64,000 nucleotides of DNA from JAHEFT01 sp963766195 (GCA_963766195.1 CAVXYY010000005.1:682001-746000); one strand, 5' to 3'; shown: positions 33,358 to 43,656, numbered from the stretch's first letter. Translations and numbers: made by a program. Notes: generated from the letters alone by a model not told the origin.

Positions 33358-34743
33358 CTAAGGAAACAGTGCCTCCAGCGTCTTGGTGTAAAGAGGCGCC
33401 AGCCCACTACCCCGGTACTCCGCCCGGTCCGCCAGGCGCATCAATTGGGCCCTTGTCCTGATTCCAAGCCAGCGCAGCGGCTCCGGCTCCCAGTGTTTGA
33501 GTTTGCCGGGCGGGTTGACCCAGGGCGTGTTGACGCGGTCGGCATCCCGCCCCAGCACCAGGTCGGCCAGGGTTTGCCCGGCCAGGTGCGCCGCGCCGAC
33601 CCCGTTGCCGAAATACCCGCCGGCCCACCCCATGCCGGAATTGCGATCGAAGACGACAGCCGGCCGAAGGGACCGGGAAACACCCATGCAACCGCCCCAG
33701 GCATGTGTAAAGCGGACGCCACGCAGTCCCGGGAAAAAACGCAGCAGGGTTTCGCGGACGTTTTCAAAATCCCGGTCACCGGTATGAAATGTCCGGATGC
33801 CTGACCCGAAAACATAAGTGCCACGACAGCCGAACGCGATGCGGTTGTCGGCAGTCAGGTGGCCGTAGGTGACCAGCCTGTCAGCATTGCCGAAGCAGTA
33901 GCGCTTGCTGAAATTGATCTCAGCGGTTTGTGCCGGGCTCAGGGGCTCGGTGACCACCATCATCGAATGAATCGGTATCAGGCGTCTTTGATAACCCGCC
34001 ATGGTGCCGGTATAACCCTCCGTGGCAACCAGGATGTTGCCGGCTTTCACACTCCCCAGCGGTGTTTTCAACGAGCCCTGGCTGATCGACAAAACCGGGC
34101 TTTTTTCATAAATGGCCACCCCAAGCCGCTCGACGGTCTCAGCCAGCCCACGGGCCAGCCGGGCGGGGTGAACCGAGGCACAGTGTTGCATGTGGATGGC
34201 GCCCAGTGCCCGGTCCACGGCCAGTGTGCTGCGCGCCTGGCCCGCGTCGAGGAAACGGTAGTCATCCTCGCCGAATCCCAGGCCCTGCAGGTGTTCGAGA
34301 CCCTTCCGCTGGCGTTCCAGTTGTTGTGGCAGTACCGCGAATTCCAGCGTTCCCGATTGCTCAAAATGACAATCAATCGACTCTTCGCGGGTAACGCGGC
34401 CGATTTCCGCAACAGTATCAAACATCAGTCTTTGCAAGCGGATGCCGTCTTCACGGCGGGCCGGGTCGTCCAGCCAGTGATGGATTCCCGACAGGAAGGC
34501 CGAACACCAGCCGCCGTTGCGGCCCGAGGCGCCGAAACCGGCTGTTTCGGCTTCCAGGATGACGATTTCCAGGGAGGGATTGTTTTTCTTCAGGTAATAG
34601 GCAGTCCACAGACCGGTGTAACCTGCGCCGACGATCGCAATATCCGCCTGGATGTCGCGTTCCAGCGCAACGCCGGGCTCCAGGCAGCCGGGTACGGAGT
34701 CGTGCCAGAAGCTCAGTGCAGCGGTGTGTTCATTCCGGGTCAT
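33358..34743 (-). CDS. FAD-dependent amine oxidase, DAO family, 2
   Basis: 461 residues from ATG 34743. FAD motif IAIVGAGYTGLWTAYYLKKN (about 34-53), GFGASGRNGGWCSAFLSG, and a C-terminal GWAGGYFGNGVGAAHLAGQ. Related to glycine/sarcosine oxidases and PuuB, and only distantly to the oxidase at 31.2 kb. Its start overlaps the last 14 bases of the symporter gene, so the two are co-transcribed and probably handle an imported amine or amino acid. Confidence 0.88.
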   Translation of the reverse strand: MTRNEHTAALSFWHDSVPGCLEPGVALERDIQADIAIVGAGYTGLWTAYYLKKNNPSLEIVILEAETAGFGASGRNGGWCSAFLSGIHHWLDDPARREDGIRLQRLMFDTVAEIGRVTREESIDCHFEQSGTLEFAVLPQQLERQRKGLEHLQGLGFGEDDYRFLDAGQARSTLAVDRALGAIHMQHCASVHPARLARGLAETVERLGVAIYEKSPVLSISQGSLKTPLGSVKAGNILVATEGYTGTMAGYQRRLIPIHSMMVVTEPLSPAQTAEINFSKRYCFGNADRLVTYGHLTADNRIAFGCRGTYVFGSGIRTFHTGDRDFENVRETLLRFFPGLRGVRFTHAWGGCMGVSRSLRPAVVFDRNSGMGWAGGYFGNGVGAAHLAGQTLADLVLGRDADRVNTPWVNPPGKLKHWEPEPLRWLGIRTRAQLMRLADRAEYRGSGLAPLYTKTLEALFP

Positions 34744-36022
34744 TGCCGATCTTCAGCTCGGGTAGTTCTTCGCCCTGCAGCCTGGCGACAATGACCGCGC
34801 AGCAGGCGTCGCCAAAGACATTGGTGGCGGTCCGCGCCATGTCCAGGACACGGTCGAACACCAGCAGCACGGCGAGTGCCTCGACCGGAAGTCCCACCGC
34901 GGTAAGGATAATGGCGATAGCGACCAGTGACGCCGAGGGCACGCCGGCCACGCCGATGGAAGTCACCAGCGCGATCGCCACGATCAGGAATTGCTGGGTG
35001 AAACTCAAATCAACGCCATAGGCCTGGGCGATGAAAATCGCGGCCATGCACTCGTATAGCGCGGTGCCGTTCATATTGACGGTGGCGCCCAGCGGCAACA
35101 CGAAAGCGGTGTACTTGTTGGGCACGCCGCCCCGGGACTCCAGGTTGTTCATCGTGACCGGCAGGGTCGCCGAGGAGGATGCGGTTGAAAAGGCGGTCAG
35201 CAGCGCCGGCGTGACGGCTTTGAATAGCCGGGCCGGGCTGCACTTGGCGACCAGGCGCACGAACAGCGGTAGACTCAAAAAAACATGAATCGCCAGGGCG
35301 GTCAAAACCACTACGCTGAATGTGATCAGCGGGCCGGCGGCATCGAAGCCGGTTTTTGCAACCACTGCCGCGACCAGTGCAAAAATACCATAGGGTGCAA
35401 AGCTCATGACCCAACCGGTGATCAGCAGCATGGTCTGAAAAACGCCATCGGTGAAACGGTAAAGCGTTTCCGCCAGGGGATGTTCAATTTGCGACATGAA
35501 ATATCCGAACAGGGCGCTGAAAAATATCAGCGCCAGCATTTCGTTGGCAGCGGCGGCCGCGAGTATGTTCGGCGGCACCGCGCGCAACAGAATGGCCGGC
35601 AATTCACCCAGCCCCCGGCCTGCCAGTTTCGTCTGGATATCGTCGGTGTCTCCGGTCAGAGCCAGCAGTTCCCCAACGGGCTGCCCGTCCGAAATTCCGG
35701 GCTGGACGAGGTTGACGATGATCAGGCCGGTAAGAATTGCAGTAGTGGTGGTCAGTACGTAAAACAGCATGGTCTTGAAGCCCATGCTGCCCAGTGAGTC
35801 GGTATTGCCCAGCCCGGCGACGCCAATCGCGATTGAAGAAGCGATCAGCGGCACGATCAGCATTTTCAATGCGTTCAGGAAGAGTTGTCCGCCAAAGTCG
35901 TAAACAGAGACCAGGGGCACTCCTGCAATCGATACATTGCTGCTGAAATAACCGGCGATCACGCCCAGAACCAGGGCGATGAGAATTTTCCAATGCAGGG
36001 CAAGCGGGGTTTTTTTATTCAC
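34730..36022 (-). CDS. Dicarboxylate/amino-acid:cation symporter (DAACS family)
   Basis: 430 residues with the eight-helix, two-hairpin GltPh-type layout. The first hairpin has the serine-rich TAFSTASSSATLPVTM, and TM7 has the sodium motif NMNGTALYE. The N-terminal KILIALVLGVIAGYF and LKMLIVPLIASSI are standard. It takes up acidic or neutral amino acids or C4-dicarboxylates with Na+ or H+. Coupling with the oxidase gene suggests that the imported compound is the oxidase substrate (inference). Confidence 0.92.
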   Translation of the reverse strand: MNKKTPLALHWKILIALVLGVIAGYFSSNVSIAGVPLVSVYDFGGQLFLNALKMLIVPLIASSIAIGVAGLGNTDSLGSMGFKTMLFYVLTTTTAILTGLIIVNLVQPGISDGQPVGELLALTGDTDDIQTKLAGRGLGELPAILLRAVPPNILAAAAANEMLALIFFSALFGYFMSQIEHPLAETLYRFTDGVFQTMLLITGWVMSFAPYGIFALVAAVVAKTGFDAAGPLITFSVVVLTALAIHVFLSLPLFVRLVAKCSPARLFKAVTPALLTAFSTASSSATLPVTMNNLESRGGVPNKYTAFVLPLGATVNMNGTALYECMAAIFIAQAYGVDLSFTQQFLIVAIALVTSIGVAGVPSASLVAIAIILTAVGLPVEALAVLLVFDRVLDMARTATNVFGDACCAVIVARLQGEELPELKIGNDPE

Positions 36023-36042
36023 GTTTTTTTATCCTTGTATCA

Positions 36043-36924
36043 CTACAGCCATTTGCGTGCCCTGAACAATAGCAGTATCAGCACCGCAATCAAGGTCATC
36101 AAGAAGACGATGATGCCAAATGCCCAGTTGTTTTCGGTTCCGGGCAGTCCTGCGACGTTCATTCCCATCAGGCCGGTGAGGAAAGACAGGGGCAGGAAAA
36201 TCGCCGCAACAATGGACAGCAGCAACATCCGGGTGTTTTGTTCGTGCGCAATCATTCCCAGGAACTCTTCCTGGGCAACCAGGGCGCGTTCGCGGACCAG
36301 GTCAAGATCCTCCAGGACTTGCGTGATCCGGTTCGTCTGCTCCCGCAGTTCAGCCGCCTGTGATTGCTCAAAAACCGGCTCCGGGTTGCGTGCCAGGCTA
36401 TCCAGGGCATCCCGTTGCGGAGCCAGGTAGCGCCGGATCCGGGCGGACTGGCGGCGCACCATGCTGAACGGGCTGTTTTTCACGACCAGCCCGGCGTCGT
36501 GTACATCGTCTTCCGCCTGCTCGAGTTTGCTTTCGATCCCGTCGGTCACCTCGCCGATGAAATGGGACAGGCGGTCGACCAGTTCGAGCGCAAAAGCGGC
36601 CGGGGAGGTGGGTCCCTGGCCCTGTTCGTTCAGTTCCCGCATCAGTTCAAGCGATTTCAGAGGGCGCCGGCTAGTCGTCACAACCCGGTCTTTTTCGAGC
36701 CAGAGACGAACGGAAATCATGTCCTCGACCTCGGAACCCTCGTTGAGGTTCACGCCCCGCAGGATGACCAGTATGCCGTTATCCAGGTGCAAGGCCCGGG
36801 GCCTGCTCTCATCGCTCAGCATGGCTTCGGCGACAATCGGGGTTATTCCACTTTCCCGCCTGACCCACGCTGCGTCCCGGGAATCGGAAAAATTGACGTG
36901 GGTCCAGTTCAGCTGTGATGTCAT
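36043..36924 (-). CDS. CorA/ZntB-family metal ion transporter
   Basis: 293 residues. A soluble cytoplasmic domain with a long helix bundle (about 110-230) leads to two C-terminal membrane helices. The pore motif GMN is intact in FLTGLMGMNVAGLPG, followed by NNWAFGIIVFLMTLIAVLIL and a basic end RARKWL. Zinc efflux (ZntB) or Mg2+ uptake are both possible. Its start overlaps the stop of the MscS-like gene by four bases. Confidence 0.9.
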   Translation of the reverse strand: MTSQLNWTHVNFSDSRDAAWVRRESGITPIVAEAMLSDESRPRALHLDNGILVILRGVNLNEGSEVEDMISVRLWLEKDRVVTTSRRPLKSLELMRELNEQGQGPTSPAAFALELVDRLSHFIGEVTDGIESKLEQAEDDVHDAGLVVKNSPFSMVRRQSARIRRYLAPQRDALDSLARNPEPVFEQSQAAELREQTNRITQVLEDLDLVRERALVAQEEFLGMIAHEQNTRMLLLSIVAAIFLPLSFLTGLMGMNVAGLPGTENNWAFGIIVFLMTLIAVLILLLFRARKWL

Positions 36925-37460
36925 GTCTGCCTCGTCGTTACTTCAATGGGTGTCTTGGCGTACAGGTGAATATCGCGCTGCGGAAAAGCGATCACGATTC
37001 CGTGTTCAATGAACAGTTCCTCGATGCGGAAACGGATATCGCTGCGGATGGTGCGCAGTTCCTTCTCGACAAAATCCCCGATACGGACCGGTCTTTCGGA
37101 CAGCAGGATCCAGCTGCTGATCAGGTTGTTGATGATATTCTGCGCCCCGAATCCCACGCCGATCGCGACGGCGCCGCTGACGAATGCCAATGCGGTGACC
37201 GGAACTCGCAGCATGCCCAGCACGGTGATGAACAGCAGCAGCAGGACACTGGAAAAAACGATCCTCTGGACCGTTTGGGTCACGTTCGGATTGACGCCGG
37301 ACCGTTTGAGCTGACGCCCCAGCGCACGTTGCAGGTACCAGCTGAACAGGATGCCGAGAAGAGTGACCAGAAATGCCATCACGACCTGGCCAACGGTGAT
37401 CTCGGGCCCCGAAGAAAGCGTGATCAGGGGAAATTCCCAGTATTTTTGAAATTCGTTCAT
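36921..37460 (-). CDS. MscS-family channel with internal deletion of the cytoplasmic domain
   Basis: 179 residues from ATG 37460; MscS proteins are normally 270-300. The membrane part is intact: two helices plus the pore helix AFVSGAVAIGVGFGAQNIINN and SERPVRIGDFVE. The sequence then passes without a frame change to KELRTIRSDIRFRIEELFIEHGI and FPQRDIHLYA, which belong at the very end of the family. About 100 residues, the beta (Sm-like) and most of the alpha-beta vestibule, are missing in frame. It could be a real minimal channel, a pseudogene, or an assembly collapse. Confidence 0.82.
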   Translation of the reverse strand: MNEFQKYWEFPLITLSSGPEITVGQVVMAFLVTLLGILFSWYLQRALGRQLKRSGVNPNVTQTVQRIVFSSVLLLLFITVLGMLRVPVTALAFVSGAVAIGVGFGAQNIINNLISSWILLSERPVRIGDFVEKELRTIRSDIRFRIEELFIEHGIVIAFPQRDIHLYAKTPIEVTTRQT

Positions 37461-37513
37461 ATTGGCCAATAATGATTGATAAAAAGGCTCTGGTCCTAGG
37501 ATACTACCGCAAG

Positions 37514-38428
37514 ATGTCCGTGCATAAAGCCAAATCAAAAAGGCCCGGTCCGTATTCCCCAGGCTCCAGGGTCCTGCAATACGTCTCTGCCGGCTTTTTG
37601 CTGTTCGTAGTGTCCGCCTGGTCCCCGGCGGCTCATGCGGCGAAGATCATGTATAAGTTCAATGCGTGGAACGGACCGGAGATCAGGGTCTTGGTGACGC
37701 GCCCGGTCGGCCTGGCGCCGGACCGGCCGGTCGTGTTCGTCATGCACGGCGTCAAACGGAACGCCGATGAATACCGCGATCAGTGGCATGACCTGGCGAT
37801 CGAGCATGATTTTCTGCTGGTGGTGCCAGAGTTCAGCGAGAGGCTTTTTCCAGACACCGAACAATACACCCTGGGCAACGTGTTTGATGAACGGGGAGTC
37901 CTGAAGGCAGAGTCGGACTGGACCTACGCCGCGATCGAGGCGATATTCGACGACGTGCGTTCCCGTTTTCACCTGTCGACGAGTACTTACTCGCTTTATG
38001 GCCACTCGGCGGGAGCACAGTTCGTGCACCGCTTCATTTTCCATGAACCAACAGCGCGGGTGGACCGAGTCGTCGTCGCCAATGCAGGTTGGTACATGAT
38101 GCCGGATTTCGACGTGGCGTATCCTTACGGCCTCGGCCATTCAGCCATTGACCGGAGCCGTCTTGAGCTGGGTCTGCAGCTGCCGGTGACCATTTTGCTG
38201 GGAGCAGAGGATACGGATACAGACCAGGAAAATCTGCGCCGGACTCCCGAAGCGATGGCGCAGGGCCCGCACCGGCTGGCGCGGGGACAGGCGTTTTTTG
38301 AAGCCGCCCGGGCTACCGCAGATCAGCTTGGTGTACCATTCAACTGGACCCTCCACACGGTCCCGGGGGTAGGGCACGATAACCGGATGATGGCGCCGGC
38401 TGCGATTTCCTTCCTGCTCAACGAGTAA
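37514..38428 (+). CDS. Secreted alpha/beta hydrolase (PHB-depolymerase/feruloyl-esterase-like)
   Basis: About 304 residues from ATG 37514; an ATG at 37472 in frame would add 14 residues. A signal peptide with a long n-region ends near SPAAHAAK (about 43). The nucleophile elbow is SLYGHSAGAQF, and the late HTVPGVGHDNRMM offers the histidine. The oxyanion region is VVFVMHGVKRNADEY. Substrate unknown. Divergent from the MscS-like gene and just upstream of the desaturase. Confidence 0.82.
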   Translation: MSVHKAKSKRPGPYSPGSRVLQYVSAGFLLFVVSAWSPAAHAAKIMYKFNAWNGPEIRVLVTRPVGLAPDRPVVFVMHGVKRNADEYRDQWHDLAIEHDFLLVVPEFSERLFPDTEQYTLGNVFDERGVLKAESDWTYAAIEAIFDDVRSRFHLSTSTYSLYGHSAGAQFVHRFIFHEPTARVDRVVVANAGWYMMPDFDVAYPYGLGHSAIDRSRLELGLQLPVTILLGAEDTDTDQENLRRTPEAMAQGPHRLARGQAFFEAARATADQLGVPFNWTLHTVPGVGHDNRMMAPAAISFLLNE

Positions 38429-38433
38429 GCCGA

Positions 38434-39472
38434 ATGGATTCCATTACACGATTTTTTCATGAACCGCAGGGCCTGCTTTATCACGGTGCGGCATTGTTGT
38501 ACGGGGTGGTTGGCTATGTGCTTGGACTGACAGGCCTGTTCAGCGAAAACCCGTGGGTCAACGCCGGCGCGACCCTGTTACTGGGTCATGCAATGACCAT
38601 TTGCGCCTACATGATTCACGAATGCGGGCATAACACCGTGTTTCGGGACAACGAGCACAACGCCCGCCTGGGACGCGTTCCTGAACTGGATCTGCGGCAC
38701 GTCCTACGGCACATTCGAAGACATCCGTTACAAGCATTTCCGCCACCACATGGATAATGACGATTCGGTGTGGTTCATGTGCGATGAGTTTTTTGCGCGG
38801 CACCCGAGACTGGTGGAATGGATCCGGTTCCTGGAGTGGTTCTATATCCCGGCGCATGACATGGTCATGCATTTCATCACCGTGTTTTCCGCCTTCATCA
38901 TTCCGCAGCGGCGCAGCCAGAGGTTGCGTAATGCTGTTGTGATTGTCATTCGGGGCGGGATTTTCTTTTCCGTGCTGTTCCTGTACCCGAAGGCGGCGCT
39001 GCTTTACCTGGTGGCGTACATGATCATGATGCATATCCTGCGTTTCAAAGACGGGCTGCAACATGACTACGACGGCAACCCGATCCTGTTCGAAGAGAAC
39101 CCGACACCCCGCTACGGAGGCCGGGCAAACGAGCAGGCGCACACCTTCAGCAACCCGGAATGCCTGGCGTATGACTGGCCCAACTACGTGACCCTGTGTT
39201 TCGGTTTTCACAATGCACACCACAAACGCCCGACCGTTCCCTGGTACCGGTTGCCGGCTTATCACCGGGAGCAATTCGGCACGGATCCGGCCAGGGTGAT
39301 TCCATTGAGCAGTCAGTTGAAGATGTACCATAAATACCGCGTACAGCGTGTCACGCATTCCGGCGGTGAACTCGATGACCTGCCCACGCCGTGGGAAGAG
39401 GAATACCTGGCGCGGGCCCGTGCGGGAAAAATGTACGGCGGCAACGCGGTCTCTTTTCTGAACTCCTTTTAG
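38434..39472 (+). CDS. Membrane fatty-acid desaturase/hydroxylase (single frameshift)
   Basis: About 345 residues with one extra base near 38671-38676, where HNARLG passes into AFLNWICGTSYGTFEDIRY. Three histidine boxes are present: HECGH, HFRHH and HNAHH, which bind the di-iron centre. Four membrane segments. Six bases separate it from the upstream hydrolase, so it is likely co-transcribed. It modifies membrane lipid acyl chains or a hydrocarbon/carotenoid-like substrate; the family alone does not tell which. Confidence 0.85.
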
Positions 39473-39500
39473 ATTCCTGTCCGGACGGTTTGCATACAGC

Positions 39501-40369
39501 ATGGTGAAACGTTTCAGCGAGGTGGTGCAGGGTAAGACATTCGCGATTTCGGCGGAACTGACGCTCAGGAGTGATTCAACCGTCGACGAAGTCCGGCGAC
39601 AGGCTGATGAGCTGGGTGGCCTGGTCGACGGTATCCAGGTGACCGATAACCCCTACGGCTGGGTCCAGATGTCGGCGCTGTCCGCGTCGGCAATATTGCT
39701 TGAGCTTGGTGTTGATCCGGTGCCGGTACTGACCTGCAGGGACAGAAACCGCATGGCCCTGGAGAGCGATCTGATGGGCCTGCAGGCATTGGGGGTCTCC
39801 AGCCTGATGCTGATGCGCGGTCACCGCGTCCCGAAAAATCACGCGGTTCAGGCCAAATCGGTGTTTGACCTGACCGGCCGAGAACTGATCGCCCTGGCTG
39901 CGTCACTGGACAGGCGGTTTCTTCATTGGCACGGGCGCCCGTGTTTTTCGCCCCGGACCCCGCTGGCAGGCCGACTCCCTGACCTCGCGTTCCGCGGCGG
40001 GCGCAGGTTTCGTGCAGACCCAGTTGTGTTTCAACATGGAAATTCTTCGCCGCTACATGGCGCGATTCGTCGAGTCGGAATCAACCCGCGACTTTCCGGT
40101 CATGGTTTCCCTTTCGCCTCTGCCATCGGCAACCACCGCCCGCTGGGTGAAAAAGAACATGAGTGATTCCCGGATTCCGGACGCGCTGATCAAGCGGCTC
40201 GAGGACGCCAGTGGACCCGGAAAGCGAAGGCATCGCGATCTGTGCCGAACTGATGCAGGAAATCTCGGGGATTCCCGGGGTGTCCGGGGTTAACCTGATG
40301 ACAACCGGTGACCCGAAGGCGATCCCGGCCGCGATCCGGGCCTCGGGCCTGAGGAATGGGAATACCTGA
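39501..40369 (+). CDS. Second methylenetetrahydrofolate reductase-like protein (two frameshifts)
   Basis: Starts at ATG 39501; about 289 residues when single extra bases near 39921 and 40213 are ignored. The reading then gives FAISAELTLRSDSTVDEVR, GIQVTDNPYG, MLMRGHR, FIGTGARVFRPGPRWQAD, FVQTQLCFNMEILRRYM and GIAICAELMQEISGIPGVSGVNLMTTGD, all typical MetF-family stretches. It differs from the 10.6-kb homologue. It would interconvert methyl- and methylene-THF, again useful for one-carbon oxidation. The stop overlaps the next gene by none (TGA directly followed by ATG). Confidence 0.82.
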
Positions 40370-41209
40370 ATGACACAGAAACTCGAGATCTTTCAATCGC
40401 TATGGGCCATGGAATCGCGCCGGCCGGGGATTCCTGAACGGGCGATGGAGGAAAATTTTCAAATGGCCGCCGAGGCCGGCTACCACGGCCTGTGTATCGA
40501 TCCGGCGGTGCATGAAATCGAACAATTCCTGGAGCTCAGGCCCTTATACCGGGAGTACGGGCTCAAGTGCATGGTCAATGCCTTTCCGGCCACCGTGGCG
40601 GAGTTGCCACCGTTGCTGGAACTGGCCGAAGAACTGGATGCATCGCTGGTTAACGTGATCGGCCAGGTCATGCCGCTGACGGTGGAGGAGGGTATCCCGG
40701 TGATCCGCCAATGGATGCAGGATGCCGAACAGGCCGGCTTGCCGCTGCTGTTCGAGACCCACCGCGACTGCACGCTCAATGACCTTTACTACACCTTGCA
40801 GTTGATCGAGGCCGTACCCGAAATGCGGCTCTGTGCCGATCTTTCACACTACGTGATCGACCGTGAATTGCGCCTGCCCCTGAACGACCGGGATCGCGAC
40901 TACATGCACCGCATCCTGGAACGGTCGGATTGTTTCCAGGGCCGCATCGCCAACCGCGAGCAGGTCCAGGTGCAGATTGATTTCCCGCAGCACCGGGAGT
41001 GGGTGGAACAGTTCCGGTGCTGGTGGCGCGACGGGATCAGCATGTGGCGCCGGCGCAATGACCCGGACGCCACGCTGATCTTTCTCTGCGAACTCGGGCC
41101 GCCGCCCTACGCGATGACCGACGCGAACCAGTCCGAGTTGTCGGACCGCTGGCAGGAGGCGCTGACCATCAGGTCCTGGGTAGAGGAGATCTGGTCGCCA
41201 CCCGGTTGA
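40370..41209 (+). CDS. Sugar-phosphate isomerase/epimerase-like TIM-barrel protein
   Basis: 279 residues starting immediately after the MTHFR-like stop. The xylose-isomerase-like barrel shows GLCIDPAVHEIEQFL, GLPLLFETHRDCTLNDLY (metal-binding Glu and His), CADLSHYVID and FLCELGPPPYAM. These are the metal-site positions of the AP-endonuclease-2 superfamily. The reaction is not known; sugars, inositols or hydroxypyruvate are family substrates. The 3' end overlaps the convergent MATE gene by 41 bases. Confidence 0.82.
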   Translation: MTQKLEIFQSLWAMESRRPGIPERAMEENFQMAAEAGYHGLCIDPAVHEIEQFLELRPLYREYGLKCMVNAFPATVAELPPLLELAEELDASLVNVIGQVMPLTVEEGIPVIRQWMQDAEQAGLPLLFETHRDCTLNDLYYTLQLIEAVPEMRLCADLSHYVIDRELRLPLNDRDRDYMHRILERSDCFQGRIANREQVQVQIDFPQHREWVEQFRCWWRDGISMWRRRNDPDATLIFLCELGPPPYAMTDANQSELSDRWQEALTIRSWVEEIWSPPG

Positions 41210-42553
41210 TTCTTGCGCCCAGCCAGTAAAACGCGACGGCGCCCATCAGCAGGTTGGATAGCGTGGTGGCCGCGAACAGGCCCGGCAGGTCAAACAGGTA
41301 CCGGCCCAGGAACGCGAGCGGCAGGAACACGACAGCAACCCGGCAGGTTGAAATGACGACCCCGGGAAGCGGTTGCCCGATGCCGTTGAATGACGCGTTT
41401 ACCGACATCACGATGCCGTGGGCGCCGTAGGAAACCGTCACGATCCAAAGGTAATAAACCGCCACCATCCGGATGCTTTCCGAATCGCTGAACAGCCCTG
41501 AAAGGGGCCGGGCGATAAGCGCCAGGACGACAGCAAGCACCAGTCCGAAAACCAGGCAGAAACGCGTGATGACCCGGCGCGCTTCGAGCAGGCGGTCAAA
41601 ATTTCCAGCGCCGAAATTCTGGCCGAAAAACGGGCTGGAAACCGCGGACAATGCATAGAACGGAATCAGGAATATCGGTTCGATACGCATCGCGATGCCA
41701 TAACCGGCCACTGCCTCCACGCCATAGGTGGCCAGCAGTGCAACGACGATGCCGCTGGAAACGGGAATGATCGCGTTGGTGATCATCGCCGGGATGCCGA
41801 TGTGCAGCATGTGACGCCAGGAGTCCAGGATGACCTTAAGCGGCGCCAGGGGGTTGGCGTAGACCTTCAGTCTGAACGCCAGGTAGGCCAGCGTGAACAG
41901 CAGCATGATGCCATTGGATACCAGCGTGGCCACGGCCGCTCCCTGGATTTCCAGCCTCGGAAAACCGAACAGGCCGAAAATAAAAACCGGGTCCAGAGCC
42001 AGGTTCAACAGCGCGGCAATCGTTATCACCTTGCTCTCGAGCAGTGTATTGCCGCGAGCCCGGATCGACGCCAGGGATATCCACAGCGCCATGTCCAGCG
42101 GCGCGACCCAGTACCAGACACCCATGTATTCGGTAACCAGGGGCAATACTTCCGGCGTTGCGCCCAGCAATGAAAAGACCGGGCCGATGGTCGCCAGGCC
42201 GGTGAGACAGAGCAGAAAAGCAACGATGACACCCAGCACCAGGGTGTCGGTGGTCAGGCGTTTGGCCAAACCGGTATCTTTCTTTCCGATGGCGCGGGAA
42301 ACACAGGATGCTGCGCCCGCTTCGAAGCCGATGCCAATGCCGTAAATCAACCAGATCACCGGCATCGCAAAGCTGACCGCGGCCAGCGGCGTATCGCCAA
42401 GCCTGGAGATGAAAAACATGTCGGCCGCTTCGAACGAAAAAATGGCGACCAGGCCGAGGGCAAAAGGAGTGCCCTGTCGCCGCAGGTGGGCGGCGACAGG
42501 GCCGGTGGTCAGGTCCTGTTTTTCAGAAATTATTCGGATCTCTGATCAGTCAT
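41169..42553 (-). CDS. MATE-family efflux transporter (probable frameshift in N-terminus)
   Basis: The uninterrupted frame from Met at 42419 gives 416 residues with twelve helices (FFISRLGDTPLAAVSFAMPVI etc.). The frame stays open upstream and reads LTTGPVAAHLRRQGTPFALGL and FSFEAADMFF, which is the normal MATE N-terminus, but has no start codon before a stop near 42546. An ATG at 42553 in another frame reads MTDQRSE and would join it after one indel near 42535. It exports a cationic drug or metabolite with Na+ or H+. Confidence 0.87.
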
Positions 42554-42562
42554 GCTGCCATC

Positions 42563-43250
42563 TTATTTGGAGGTTTTGCCGTGCGCCTCATCGAGGCGCT
42601 TGACGAGTATTTCGGCCCAGCGCTGGATGGTCTCTTCGAATTCCATCCTGTTGCTGACTGAATTGGCGACATGGTTGAACCCGTCCATGCCCAACTTCCT
42701 CGGAATCCAGAACCTCGGCAATCTTGGTGCTGGTTGACGAGTCGTAAAGTTCTGCGTACAGGGTCATCGATCCGCCGGAACTGACGATGGTGGCGCTGAT
42801 TCCCGGGGACATCACGTCCGGCGCAGTGACCTCCAGGTTGATGATCGCAGGGCGAATCAGCAGCACGTCAGCGCCGGTGGTATCGACAACGGTGTAGCCG
42901 GCTTTATCCAGTTCCTTTGTGAACACTTCCTGGAAACCCTCGGCCACTTCCGTTTTTATCTTCTGCATGTCCTGGTCGGTCACGCGGCCACCCAGGCCCA
43001 TCTGCTGGTCGTTGTAGTTGCGCTGCCAGTTTTTTTCGAAAGGCGACGTAACAATCCAGGATTTTTACCTTGGTGTAGTCCGTAAGCGTGGCGCCGGGTT
43101 TGAGATATACCGCACCGAGCTTGGTGTGCTGCTGAAGAACAAGGCCGTCCTTGGTAGTTTCGGGCAAGTTTCTCTTTCGCATCCAGGGGGAGGCGAGGAT
43201 GAATAACATCGCGACCAGCAAAATGGCTTCCGAGTGAACTTAATGGTCAT
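42563..43250 (-). CDS. DUF3313-family lipoprotein-like protein (three frameshifts)
   Basis: Reconstructed from ATG 43250 (MTIKFTRKAILLVAMLFIL, signal sequence) to TAA 42563, about 229 residues. Shifts are a missing base near 43229, a seven-T run at 43030-43036 that should be six (giving VAFRKNWQRNYNDQQMGLGG), and one near 42697 leading to GMDGFNHVANSVSNRMEFEE. Core features ADVLLIRPAIINLEVTAPDV and SGGSMTLYAELYDS fit DUF3313, a periplasmic family of unknown role. No enzyme function can be claimed. Confidence 0.72.
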
Positions 43251-43367
43251 CTTTTTATCTCCATATAGGTAAGAAGTAATATATTCGCAGGCACGAATAT
43301 AGTTTAATCTAAAACAAGGTCTGAAGTAGTGTTTACATGTTTGGCAGCGATGGGGAAAAGTGAAAGA

Positions 43368-43610
43368 ATGAACCGGGTGACCCGATTCACCAGCGCAGCG
43401 TTCGGAATGCTGATGCTCGCCGGTCTGGCTTATTACCAGGGCCACGACGATCCCCTTTCGGGTGAGCATGGTTCACTCATCGGCACGGCTGTGACCAAGA
43501 AGGCTGAACACCCGCAAATCGATTGCGACAACCCCGACTGGCTCGATGAACAGGACCGTGAATTCTGCGAAACAAAAAACCTCCGGGCGAAGCCCACTAA
43601 TCCTGCTTAG
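43368..43610 (+). CDS. Small membrane-anchored or secreted hypothetical protein
   Basis: 80 residues from ATG 43368 (GAAAGA just upstream). A hydrophobic segment FTSAAFGMLMLAGLAYYQG near the N-terminus could be a signal anchor. The remainder is hydrophilic with the two-cysteine motif IDCDNPDWLDEQDREFCE. Not recognised. It is divergent from the DUF3313 gene and convergent with the aldehyde dehydrogenase. Confidence 0.5.
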   Translation: MNRVTRFTSAAFGMLMLAGLAYYQGHDDPLSGEHGSLIGTAVTKKAEHPQIDCDNPDWLDEQDREFCETKNLRAKPTNPA

Positions 43611-43656
43611 AACAATCCCGTCTATTGTCGGACCCCTGTCGTTTTCACCGGGTCTG

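Noticed and set aside
33216..33407. 63-codon minus-strand frame in the gap after the second TetR gene
   Set aside because: It is generated by the nested inverted repeats and has no start context or homology.
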